13,273 bases of DNA from NCBI GenBank assembly GCA_964634885.1, contig CAZWLN010000087.1, forward strand, positions 1-13,273, in the 5' to 3' direction. The DNA is from DAINRZ01 sp964634885. GTDB lineage: Bacteria; Bacteroidota; Ignavibacteria; Kapaibacteriales; UBA2268. Both the position numbers and the translations under genes were made by a program. How positions within the stretch are numbered: the stretch's first letter is position 1; each line of letters starts with the position of its first letter. Below, in pieces: positions 1-5,889 of this stretch. The notes below the pieces were generated by a model that worked only from the letters and a program-made list of their open reading frames with translations, did not search any database and was not told the DNA's origin.

Positions 1-7
1 TCTTTCC

Positions 8-25
8 CCTTCCCCTTGGGGAAGG
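8..25. repeat. Short perfect inverted repeat, 8-base arms
   Basis: CCTTCCCC and GGGGAAGG are separated by TT, and further G-runs follow to position 36 that could pair with the C-run at 6-9. The symmetric C/G-rich form fits an intergenic repeat or an RNA hairpin. No function is shown. Confidence 0.5.
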
Positions 26-106
26 CCGGGATGGGGTCTCTTAGTTTGTAAAGTTCATAAAGTTTTTAAGTTCTGAAAGAGAGCCCCGTATGGGCGTCAC
101 ATTAAT

Positions 107-140
107 AGCAAGATGCAGGCCTGCACCTCTCTCTCTTGCT
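107..140. repeat. Nested inverted repeat with 12-base palindrome
   Basis: AGCAAGA (107-113) is complementary to TCTTGCT (134-140). Between them lies the perfect 12-base palindrome TGCAGGCCTGCA (114-125) and a CT-repeat (126-135). The GA-rich stretch at 78-83 could alternatively pair with the CT-repeat. This suggests a folded RNA or a dispersed repeat; there is no T-run, so a terminator is only possible. Confidence 0.4.
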
Positions 141-219
141 CCCTCCCCCTTACGAGAAGTATGCCTCTTTGAACCTTACGAAAGTACCCAATTATCGGTA
201 GATTTGGAATAATTGCCTG

Positions 220-1203
220 TCATTTCCTCTTTGGCCTCATTTCTGGTCCAGGTCCAACATCCATCAAAGGACTTCTGAATAATTCAGGGTTAAGCTTTTT
301 AATTACACCTTCTAATGAATAGAAAAGCTTATTTGTATCACAACCGGATAATAGAATTTCATTAATCAATTCATCAGTATGAGAATTGCAGCAATGATTC
401 AGTAAATAGGTAGAATCATCGTATTTCCGGTAAAGTTCCAAGTCTTTGGAAACAAGAAAAAAAGTATTACTGTGAAGCCCAAAATGATTTAGCACGGATC
501 TGATAATAAAACTGTCAAGTTTAATATTTGTAAGGTCCAGAACAATTGGGATGCCTGAATCAGCCAGATTAAAAATAGAATCAGGAATACTAGAATAACC
601 TAAATCGTATTCCTTATAAAATCTTACAGTAACAGGGTAACCGTCAATAATCCTGTACCCCTGATTAAAATCGAAACAATGGGAAACGTTTTCAATCAAT
701 GAAGAGTGCGGCTCAGAAAAGAAAACCCGGCCAGCCAAATTAAGGACTAATTCAATCAGTTTGAATTTATCCGAACTCTTTTCGGGACTATCAAATTCGA
801 TGTATTTTGTCCTGCCTTTGAAATGATCTAAAGTAATGCTGCCGCCAATTCCATCGACTGAACAGCCTTTATCGCTTTCCATGTCTAAAACATTCATCTT
901 AACCAGTTCATTATAGAAATCGATAAATATATCATCGGGTATCATGACTTTAAGAGAAGTAAAATCACAATAGCATTCATTTGGGTATTCAAGAGGAGAA
1001 ATCATCATTGTAAAATAATTATCATAGGATGTAATTGTCAGGTTAAAACTTTGATGAAAAGAAGGCATCAATTGAATATTCATCATGAAGTTTTCAATCC
1101 TTTGACTATGCCTGGGATTGTTCTCACAGCCGCATAAGGCAAGCGTGAGAATGGCGGCGGCAACAATTCCAATGCTGCAAAGAAAACGATCAACGAGGCG
1201 CAT
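220..1203 (-). CDS. Predicted lipoprotein of unknown function
   Basis: 327 residues. I do not recognise the family. The N-terminus is a lipoprotein signal: charged MRLVDR, then a hydrophobic stretch to residue 25, then the lipobox LCGC with Cys26 as the predicted acylated residue. Cys at -2 is slightly unusual. Residue +2 is Glu, so there is no Asp-type retention signal, and outer-membrane sorting is plausible. The rest is soluble, rich in Asp, Ile, Leu and Ser, with several Cys. It starts at an ATG with AAAGG about eight bases upstream. It is the last gene of the minus-strand run that includes the UmuD-like pair, but 153 bases separate them, so shared transcription is uncertain. The reading frame and signal are convincing; the function is unknown. 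Confidence 0.8.
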   Translation of the reverse strand: MRLVDRFLCSIGIVAAAILTLALCGCENNPRHSQRIENFMMNIQLMPSFHQSFNLTITSYDNYFTMMISPLEYPNECYCDFTSLKVMIPDDIFIDFYNELVKMNVLDMESDKGCSVDGIGGSITLDHFKGRTKYIEFDSPEKSSDKFKLIELVLNLAGRVFFSEPHSSLIENVSHCFDFNQGYRIIDGYPVTVRFYKEYDLGYSSIPDSIFNLADSGIPIVLDLTNIKLDSFIIRSVLNHFGLHSNTFFLVSKDLELYRKYDDSTYLLNHCCNSHTDELINEILLSGCDTNKLFYSLEGVIKKLNPELFRSPLMDVGPGPEMRPKRK

Positions 1204-1356
1204 ACTGAAACCTTTATAATAATAACTGTTTCGTTATAATACAATGACGGCGCAAGCCAATCATTTGAGAAGTTAAGAAATATTTATGAGATTCCCTAAC
1301 TGAAAATTATATTAAACGTGTTTGAAGGTAATAAGGGGGAGGAGAATGTGTTAGGG

Positions 1357-1776
1357 CTACATATTATGTATTACGTGCTTGACTATGCCCTGGATCTGGA
1401 ACTCCATGTACGGCTCAATCCTGATGGGCAGGAATTTCTTGTTGGCTGAGACTAAGTAAACCATGCCTTTAATTACACGGAAAATCTTCACTGCCATTTC
1501 CCCGTTCAGCGCAGCAATGACAACCTTGCCGTCATCCGGTTTTTCGAACCTGTCAACGATGAGCAGGTCCCCGTCGTATATGTTCTCGTCGATCATGCTT
1601 TCGCCCGACACACGGACGAGGTAAATGTTGTTGGGTTTAGGCACAAGAAAGTCGTTAAGGTCCAGGAGCGACAGTTCCTTGTTCTTAAAGATTGTGTTGG
1701 CTTTGATGACGGCAGGTATCACCGGCGCTTCAAAGCTGTACTGGGATTTAACTTCTACTACTTTTCTTACTTTCAA
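1357..1776 (-). CDS. UmuD-like S24 peptidase, dyad intact, no cleavage site
   Basis: 139 residues, the same length as E. coli UmuD, and it aligns without gaps around the active site. Ser60 in SGESM and Lys97 in GEMAVK form the Ser/Lys dyad of the LexA/UmuD (S24) family; DLN at 39-41 and DGDLLIVD at 68-75 also match. In E. coli UmuD the self-cleavage bond is Cys24-Gly25. Here residues 24-25 are Ile-Lys, within PAVIKAN, so the usual Ala/Cys-Gly site is missing. There is no DNA-binding domain, so it is not LexA. The start is a TTG: a stop codon (TGA) is immediately upstream in frame, and GGGTGG precedes it as a weak ribosome site. It lies 67 bases downstream of a paralogue with the opposite defect. 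I infer a protease competent in catalysis but not processed at the usual bond. Its target and any polymerase partner are not visible here. Confidence 0.88.
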   Translation of the reverse strand: MKVRKVVEVKSQYSFEAPVIPAVIKANTIFKNKELSLLDLNDFLVPKPNNIYLVRVSGESMIDENIYDGDLLIVDRFEKPDDGKVVIAALNGEMAVKIFRVIKGMVYLVSANKKFLPIRIEPYMEFQIQGIVKHVIHNM

Positions 1777-1843
1777 TCAATCCACCCGCAAAAAAATAAG
1801 CAATTTTACAATGCTTTATACAAATACTATGCCGAAACTACCA

Positions 1844-2269
1844 TTACAGGGAGTGGATGATCTTCGTAACCACCCCGATGAGGTTGAAATCAAGATACGG
1901 TTCGATTGACAGCGGCACAAAAGACTTGTCGTCAGCCTGCAGGTACTTTTTACCGTTGATCTCGCGGTAATGCTTCAGTGTCAGTTCACCGTTGATCAGT
2001 GCCACCACAAGTTTCGAATCCTCAGGGTCCACGGCAGTGTCGATGATGAGCACATCGCCGTCGTTGATGCCCATGCGGCGCAGGTTGTGGCCGTTGACAC
2101 GGGCAAAGAACGTAGCTGCCGGATGCTCTATGAGAAATTCGTTGAGATCGACAATCTTGTCGATGTCGTGCTCAACGGGAGCAGGAAAGCCTGCCGAAAC
2201 GGACATCTGGAACAGAGGTATCTTGTGCCCCTTCTTGGGTTGATAAGCAAAAATTTCTAAACTCTCCAT
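1844..2269 (-). CDS. UmuD-like protein, catalytic Ser replaced by Asn, cleavage site intact
   Basis: 141 residues from the ATG. A TTG 24 bases further upstream would give 149 residues but has no ribosome site. The N-terminus holds SVSAGFPAP, an almost exact match to the UmuD cleavage region, with Ala26-Gly27 as the expected bond. VDLNEFLIEHPAATFF matches UmuD through the start of the core. Where the catalytic Ser should be (xGxSM), the sequence reads NGHNL, with Asn62 encoded by AAC. The general-base Lys99 in GELTLK is kept. AGC (Ser) to AAC (Asn) is a single-base change, and the paralogue downstream uses AGC. From family knowledge, this protein should not cleave itself. It could be a substrate for the active paralogue, because intermolecular cleavage is known for E. 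coli UmuD. It is first in the pair's transcription order. The fold assignment is secure; the substrate role is inference. Confidence 0.88.
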   Translation of the reverse strand: MESLEIFAYQPKKGHKIPLFQMSVSAGFPAPVEHDIDKIVDLNEFLIEHPAATFFARVNGHNLRRMGINDGDVLIIDTAVDPEDSKLVVALINGELTLKHYREINGKKYLQADDKSFVPLSIEPYLDFNLIGVVTKIIHSL

Positions 2270-2434
2270 GCTGCTTCTATAGAAAGTAAACAAAACATTG
2301 CACGATGCAACATCAATTAATATTTATTATTTGTTTTGCCGATCAGTATTCCCCCCCGATCGGTCAAAGACATATAAAAATAAGATATTTATTGGTTTAA
2401 TCCAAGAACTATTTCTGTGGGCGGGAAATATTTT
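2270..2434 (-). promoter_or_regulatory. Upstream region of the UmuD-like pair with three dyads
   Basis: This AT-rich non-coding stretch should hold the promoter of the pair. It contains TTGCA-CGA-TGCAA (2298-2310), 28 bases upstream of the ATG; CCGATC-N13-GATCGG (2339-2363), which includes a run of seven C; and TTGG-TTTAAT-CCAA (2392-2405). Any of these could be an operator, for example for an SOS-type repressor, but none matches a binding site I know for this phylum. I could not pick a confident -35/-10 pair. Confidence 0.4.
2298..2310. promoter_or_regulatory. Candidate operator palindrome
   Basis: TTGCA and TGCAA arms flank a three-base spacer, with 28 bases between the dyad and the ATG of the upstream UmuD-like gene. 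The position suits a repressor site overlapping the promoter. The identity of the regulator is unknown. Confidence 0.35.
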
Positions 2435-2770
2435 GGTGGCTGGTTGTTAGTGGCTGGTTGCTGGTGGGGAGTGGCTCGTGGCTGATGGATAGTTGCTGGT
2501 TGCTGGTGGGGAGTGGCTCGTGGGGAGTGGGGAGTGGCTGGTTGTCAGTGGCTGGTTGTCAGTTGCTGGTTGCTGGTGGGGAGTGGCTAGTTGTCAGTGG
2601 CTGGTTGTCAGTTGCTGGTTGCTGGTGGATTGTTGCTGGTTGCTGGTGGATTGTTGCTGGTTGCTGGTGTATTGTTGCTGGTTGCTGGTGGGGAGTGGAT
2701 AGTGGCTGGGGGATAGTGACTCGTGGCTGGTGGGGAGTGGATAGTGGCTGGGGGTCTGTTGTTAGTGGCT
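2435..2770 (+). repeat. Left heptanucleotide array, 48 units in one register
   Basis: From 2435 the sequence divides into exactly 48 seven-base units (336 bases) with no insertion or deletion. The consensus is RGTKGCT, with GGTTGCT, AGTGGCT, GGTGGGG and AGTTGCT among the variants. Larger segments are duplicated in multiples of seven: units 15-21 (2533-2581) and 22-28 (2582-2630) are 49-base copies differing at three positions, and a 21-base triplet recurs three times at 2617-2679. All frames are largely open only because the repeat lacks stop codons; the Trp/Gly/Val-rich open frames are not credible genes. The last units overlap the stop codon of the four-helix-bundle gene. The G-rich strand is the plus strand, opposite to the right array. 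Confidence 0.95.
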
Positions 2771-3139
2771 TGATGGAGATTGACGGAGTGATCGTATCAG
2801 GCCATTCAGAATTTTTCCGACTTTAGTGATTTGGTCAATTAGGATTCTATTCTGATCTATTTCAAGGTAATTAATTCTATGGGCTAATACTATCTGTGTT
2901 TCCAACTCAGCCAGGGAACCACGCGCAACAGATAAATGGTATAAGAATTCCTTTTTATGCGCTCTTGCCTGGCCTTCCGCTATATTCGACGGTATTGATA
3001 CAACTGCCCTTCGTAATTGGTCTGTTATGGAAAATCTTTCTTCAATGGGAAAACCGGAGGTTATTTGATAAACAAGTTCTGCAAGGTTCATTGCCTCTTT
3101 CCAAGCTTCCAAATCCTGATAGCTTTTTATTGAACTCAT
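2762..3139 (-). CDS. Four-helix-bundle protein, S23/IVP (Avd-like) family
   Basis: 125 residues, the usual size for this family. The family hallmarks are present in order: SYQDLEAWKEAMNLAELVY (helix 1), LRRAVVSIPSNIAEG (residues 42-56), FLYHLSVARGSLAELETQ (65-82), and a C-terminal helix ending LNGLIRSLRQ. Relatives are encoded in 23S rRNA intervening sequences and as free-standing genes; a distant relative, Avd, works in diversity-generating retroelements. It probably forms a basic oligomer that binds nucleic acid, but the molecular role of free-standing copies is not established. The ATG at 3139 is chosen because GAGGT sits five bases upstream and the conserved domain begins there; the frame stays open into the right repeat array, giving a spurious Trp-rich extension. 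The gene lies between two inverted heptad arrays, and its stop codon lies in the left one. No reverse transcriptase is nearby. Confidence 0.92.
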   Translation of the reverse strand: MSSIKSYQDLEAWKEAMNLAELVYQITSGFPIEERFSITDQLRRAVVSIPSNIAEGQARAHKKEFLYHLSVARGSLAELETQIVLAHRINYLEIDQNRILIDQITKVGKILNGLIRSLRQSPSSH

Positions 3140-3143
3140 AATT

Positions 3144-3148
3144 ACCTC
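3144..3148 (-). promoter_or_regulatory. Ribosome binding site deciding the start of the four-helix-bundle gene
   Basis: GAGGT on the minus strand sits five bases before the ATG at 3139. It favours this start over the upstream in-frame codon inside the repeat array. A run of eight A (3158-3165) and a TATAGA-like -10 lie just upstream, so any -35 element would fall at the array edge. Confidence 0.6.
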
Positions 3149-3173
3149 AGAATCTATAAAAAAAATACTATTT

Positions 3174-3544
3174 ACCAGCCACCAACCACCAGCCACCATC
3201 AACCAATCACCAGCCACCAATCACCGACCACCAATCACCAATCACCGACCACCAGCCACCATCAACCAATCACCAGCCACCATCAACCAATCACCGACCA
3301 CCAATCACCAGCCACCATCAACCAATCACCAGCCACCAACCACCAACAACCAACCACCAATCACCAATCACCGACCACCAGCCACCAGCCACCAACCACC
3401 AACCACCAATCACCGACCACCAATCACCAATCACCGACCACCAGCCACCAATCACCGACCACCAATCACCGACCACCAACCACCGACCACCAGCCACCAG
3501 TCACCAGCCACCAGTCACCAGTTACCAACTCCCACTCACCACTT
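3174..3544 (-). repeat. Right heptanucleotide array, about 53 units in one register
   Basis: Written on the plus strand, the array runs in unbroken seven-base steps from 3174: ACCAGCC, ACCAATC, ACCGACC, ACCAACC and ACCATCA are the main variants. The last four units (3517-3544) are degenerate and run into the end of the neighbouring membrane-protein gene. The pair ACCATCA-ACCAATC occurs at 3195, 3258, 3279 and 3314, so growth was by block duplication. The G-rich strand is the minus strand, so this array is inverted relative to the left one. The two share GGCTGGT, but their other variants differ. They resemble in kind the short tandemly repeated heptamers known from cyanobacteria; common origin is not implied. 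Confidence 0.95.
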
Positions 3545-5758
3545 CCCTTTGGCGGCAAGCAGGAAGTAGGCGGCGGCGTAAACGACAGCGCCAATCGTCA
3601 GCGACACAGTGAATCCGTACGAAAAAGCAATCAGCATGATGAATGTGGAACCAAGGACAGAAGCGGCTCCGTTAACAGAAAAGCCCCAGTCCACCAGTTC
3701 TCCCACGCGGGCTGTCCCTTTGGGGAAGGCCATTCCAAGGAAGAACGACAGGGGGGCAATCAGGACGACAGTAATCAGGAGGCGCAGCCACAGGCTTAAG
3801 GCTGCCGCTGCATAGATAATTTCTTTGTACAGGTATGCGTCCAGAAGGATGAATGCGACAATCAGCAGGAAACACAACTTGTCGCCAACCTTGCCTGAGA
3901 AGCGGCTACCGAAGCCCGAAGCGATAAGTATTACAAAGAGGACAGCAATCAGGCTGTAGAGCGATGTTCCCAAGAGAAGATTATATTTTGAAATCAGTAT
4001 TACCTCGATGGACATGAATCCAAAGCCGATGGCAAAGAAGTACAGGAATGGAATAGCTTTGAGCTTAAGCCCCTTTTGCCGGTATGGCAGAAAATTCAGA
4101 GGTATGATCAATACGACAATTACAAGGATTATCACCCAGATTATCGACTTGGCGAGGGGGAAACCGAAAAATTCAAAAGGCTCCAGTTTGGTGATTGCTG
4201 TAAGGCTGAAGTTCCTCCACAGTCCCATTTGTGCAATGAAAGGCTGGTCGTCGCCTGGGGGCGTAAGGTCTATGTCTGCATTTTGGACGTTCTCCCAGCC
4301 ATTATCGATGATGTCGTTGATGAGTCCGGGAAATGCACCCGCCTGCAGAGGATAGGCAATGGTGTTTCCATGATGGTCAGGCCCCAGTCCGCCGATGGCA
4401 TTCTGTATTACTTCAGGGGTAAGGGGTTTCTTCGAGACCAGGAGTATGTTCCGTTTAAATTCGGGCAGGTCATAGACAGCGATGTGGCTCTTGTAGTCAG
4501 TGATGCCTAAGCGTTTCATTGCTTCGATGCATGAACTGACAAGCCTTGGAATGTAGAAATGGTGCTCCATCACTAAATAGCCGCCGTCGGTCAATGCATT
4601 CAGGTAATCGACAAAGGCTTCGGTTGTGTAAATATAATTCTCGGCGAAGGAAAATGCACCTGAGGCCAGGGCTGCATAGGAAGTGGAACTGAATGAAAAG
4701 ATGATGTCGAATTTGTTCCTGAAGCCCCTGATGTATGTTCGTGCGTCTTCGGTAACGACTTTCACTTTGCTGTCTTTGTAAATATTTCCGGTAAAGTCGG
4801 CGAGGAAGCCGTCGGTCATCATATAGTTTATATAGGGGTTAACCTCGACTGCGTGCACTTCGGAAGCCCCGTGCTGAAGGGCGAACAGGACGTCCTTGCC
4901 GGCGCCGGCCCCTAAGGAAAGGAAGTTACAGGAAGGGAACTGCCCTATCAGGTATGACGGATCGATCTCAAATATGTCCATGGTTTCGTTCTCAGCGCTT
5001 CCGGGGATGTACCTGATTGCAGTTGTGCTCGCGGCATTGTCGATGATGACGCCTTTGAGCAGGGGATGGTAATCGAGTACTTTAATCTTTGCAAAAGCGT
5101 CCCAGTGCTTGTGGATGACCGGATTCTTTTCCTCGCGCTTGTTTTCGAGCAGGTCACCGGGGTAGAAAATGAGGAAGAGAGCGACGGCAACAGCAATCGA
5201 TGGGATGATGAAGCCTTTCTTCCTGTTGGCGAGGAAGGCGGCGATGATTACAGGTATGGCACAGAAGAAAGCTGCTGCCTGCGTTCCGGCAATATTCATG
5301 CAGAGTATCGAGGCGGCAACTCCAACGCCGGCACCGAGCAGGTCGAACATATAGACGCGGGGCATGTCGCTGCTGTTTGTCCTGAAGATGGCGGTAAGCG
5401 CCACACCGCCGGCAAAATAGGGAGAGCCAAGCAGCAGCATCGACGCTGCCAGCTTCAATATCATCGACGGTTCCGACAGAAGCTTCGAGAAATCCATGTC
5501 GAGGGCAAACACCAGCAGAGGTGTTACTAATGTTGCCAGCCCTGACAACGACAGCCACAAACCGGGCTGCTGCTTTTTGTCCCTGTCGAACAGGCGAAGG
5601 TAAAGACCGCCGAGGCCCAGGCCGAGGATTGCCAGGGAGAGGATCAGGAACGCAAACGGGTGGAAAAACTCGGCAGAGAATATCCTCGTCCAGATGATTT
5701 CATTGGAGATCAGTGTTAATGACAACAGGCAGATAATCGCATACTTAATATTCTTCAT
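3536..5758 (-). CDS. Polytopic membrane protein with embedded spermidine-synthase-like domain
   Basis: 740 residues from the ATG at 5758; a TTG at 5830 would add 24 residues. The N-terminal part has about six or seven membrane helices, beginning with EIIWTRIFSAEF, typical of membrane proteins fused to spermidine-synthase-like domains. A soluble Rossmann domain follows, with the SAM-type motif SLGAGAGKD and the acidic VEVNP near residues 278-300, then VVTEDARTYI. About seven further helices close the protein. Where aminopropyltransferases have the catalytic Asp (YDVIIxD), the sequence reads FDIIFSFSSTS near residue 345, so true spermidine synthesis is doubtful. It may transfer a methyl or other group, or be a transporter-like fusion. 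The last codons and the stop (TGA at 3536-3538) fall in the heptad array. It is divergent from mrp. Confidence 0.85.
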   Translation of the reverse strand: MKNIKYAIICLLSLTLISNEIIWTRIFSAEFFHPFAFLILSLAILGLGLGGLYLRLFDRDKKQQPGLWLSLSGLATLVTPLLVFALDMDFSKLLSEPSMILKLAASMLLLGSPYFAGGVALTAIFRTNSSDMPRVYMFDLLGAGVGVAASILCMNIAGTQAAAFFCAIPVIIAAFLANRKKGFIIPSIAVAVALFLIFYPGDLLENKREEKNPVIHKHWDAFAKIKVLDYHPLLKGVIIDNAASTTAIRYIPGSAENETMDIFEIDPSYLIGQFPSCNFLSLGAGAGKDVLFALQHGASEVHAVEVNPYINYMMTDGFLADFTGNIYKDSKVKVVTEDARTYIRGFRNKFDIIFSFSSTSYAALASGAFSFAENYIYTTEAFVDYLNALTDGGYLVMEHHFYIPRLVSSCIEAMKRLGITDYKSHIAVYDLPEFKRNILLVSKKPLTPEVIQNAIGGLGPDHHGNTIAYPLQAGAFPGLINDIIDNGWENVQNADIDLTPPGDDQPFIAQMGLWRNFSLTAITKLEPFEFFGFPLAKSIIWVIILVIVVLIIPLNFLPYRQKGLKLKAIPFLYFFAIGFGFMSIEVILISKYNLLLGTSLYSLIAVLFVILIASGFGSRFSGKVGDKLCFLLIVAFILLDAYLYKEIIYAAAALSLWLRLLITVVLIAPLSFFLGMAFPKGTARVGELVDWGFSVNGAASVLGSTFIMLIAFSYGFTVSLTIGAVVYAAAYFLLAAKGKW

Positions 5759-5889
5759 CAGTAACCGCAAACATATTATTAGAAATACCTTTAATACAAA
5801 AATAATACTGCGCTGATAATATTTTAACAATAATTATCCTTCTTTTCCATCAAATGATTTTTTAAGGAATAACGAATTGAGGTTATTGA
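5759..5889. promoter_or_regulatory. Divergent intergenic region
   Basis: This 131-base AT-rich stretch must hold the start signals for the membrane protein (minus) and mrp (plus). GAGG at 5879-5882 is a good ribosome site seven bases before the mrp ATG. I found no confident promoter boxes. Confidence 0.45.

Larger units (their letters stand above)
1..219. other. Non-coding region rich in inverted repeats
   Basis: I see no convincing gene here. The region lies downstream of the lipoprotein gene. It contains CCTTCCCC-TT-GGGGAAGG at 8-25 (8-base arms), a GCCC/GGGC mini-hairpin at 83-95, and a nested structure at 107-140. From memory, C/G-rich dyads of the first type and 'gccccg-ta-gggc' elements recur between genes in Bacteroidota genomes, so I infer one or two dispersed intergenic repeats. 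None has the long T-run of a textbook terminator, though a hairpin here could protect the 3' end of the lipoprotein mRNA. Confidence 0.5.

Noticed and set aside
1294..1356. CCCTAAC / GTTAGGG inverted repeat after the active UmuD-like gene
   Set aside because: Seven-base arms 49 bases apart in AT-rich DNA are likely by chance, and there is no terminator T-run.
1357..2269. LexA or phage-type repressors
   Set aside because: Both proteins are S24 folds of UmuD length without a helix-turn-helix domain, and the alignment with UmuD is nearly gap-free.
2458..2826. Trp/Gly/Val-rich open frames on the plus strand
   Set aside because: They are translations of the heptad array. Several frames are open because the repeat lacks stop codons, there is no ribosome site, and the composition reflects only the repeat.
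2435..3544. CRISPR array or CRISPR-like locus
   Set aside because: The unit is seven bases with no spacers, and there is no cas gene.
2435..3544. Diversity-generating retroelement, suggested by the Avd-like protein
   Set aside because: There is no reverse transcriptase, no template/variable repeat pair with adenine-specific differences, and no target gene in the window.
2435..3544. Conventional insertion sequence
   Set aside because: The flanking arrays are inverted, but there is no transposase, no sharp terminal inverted repeat and no visible target-site duplication.
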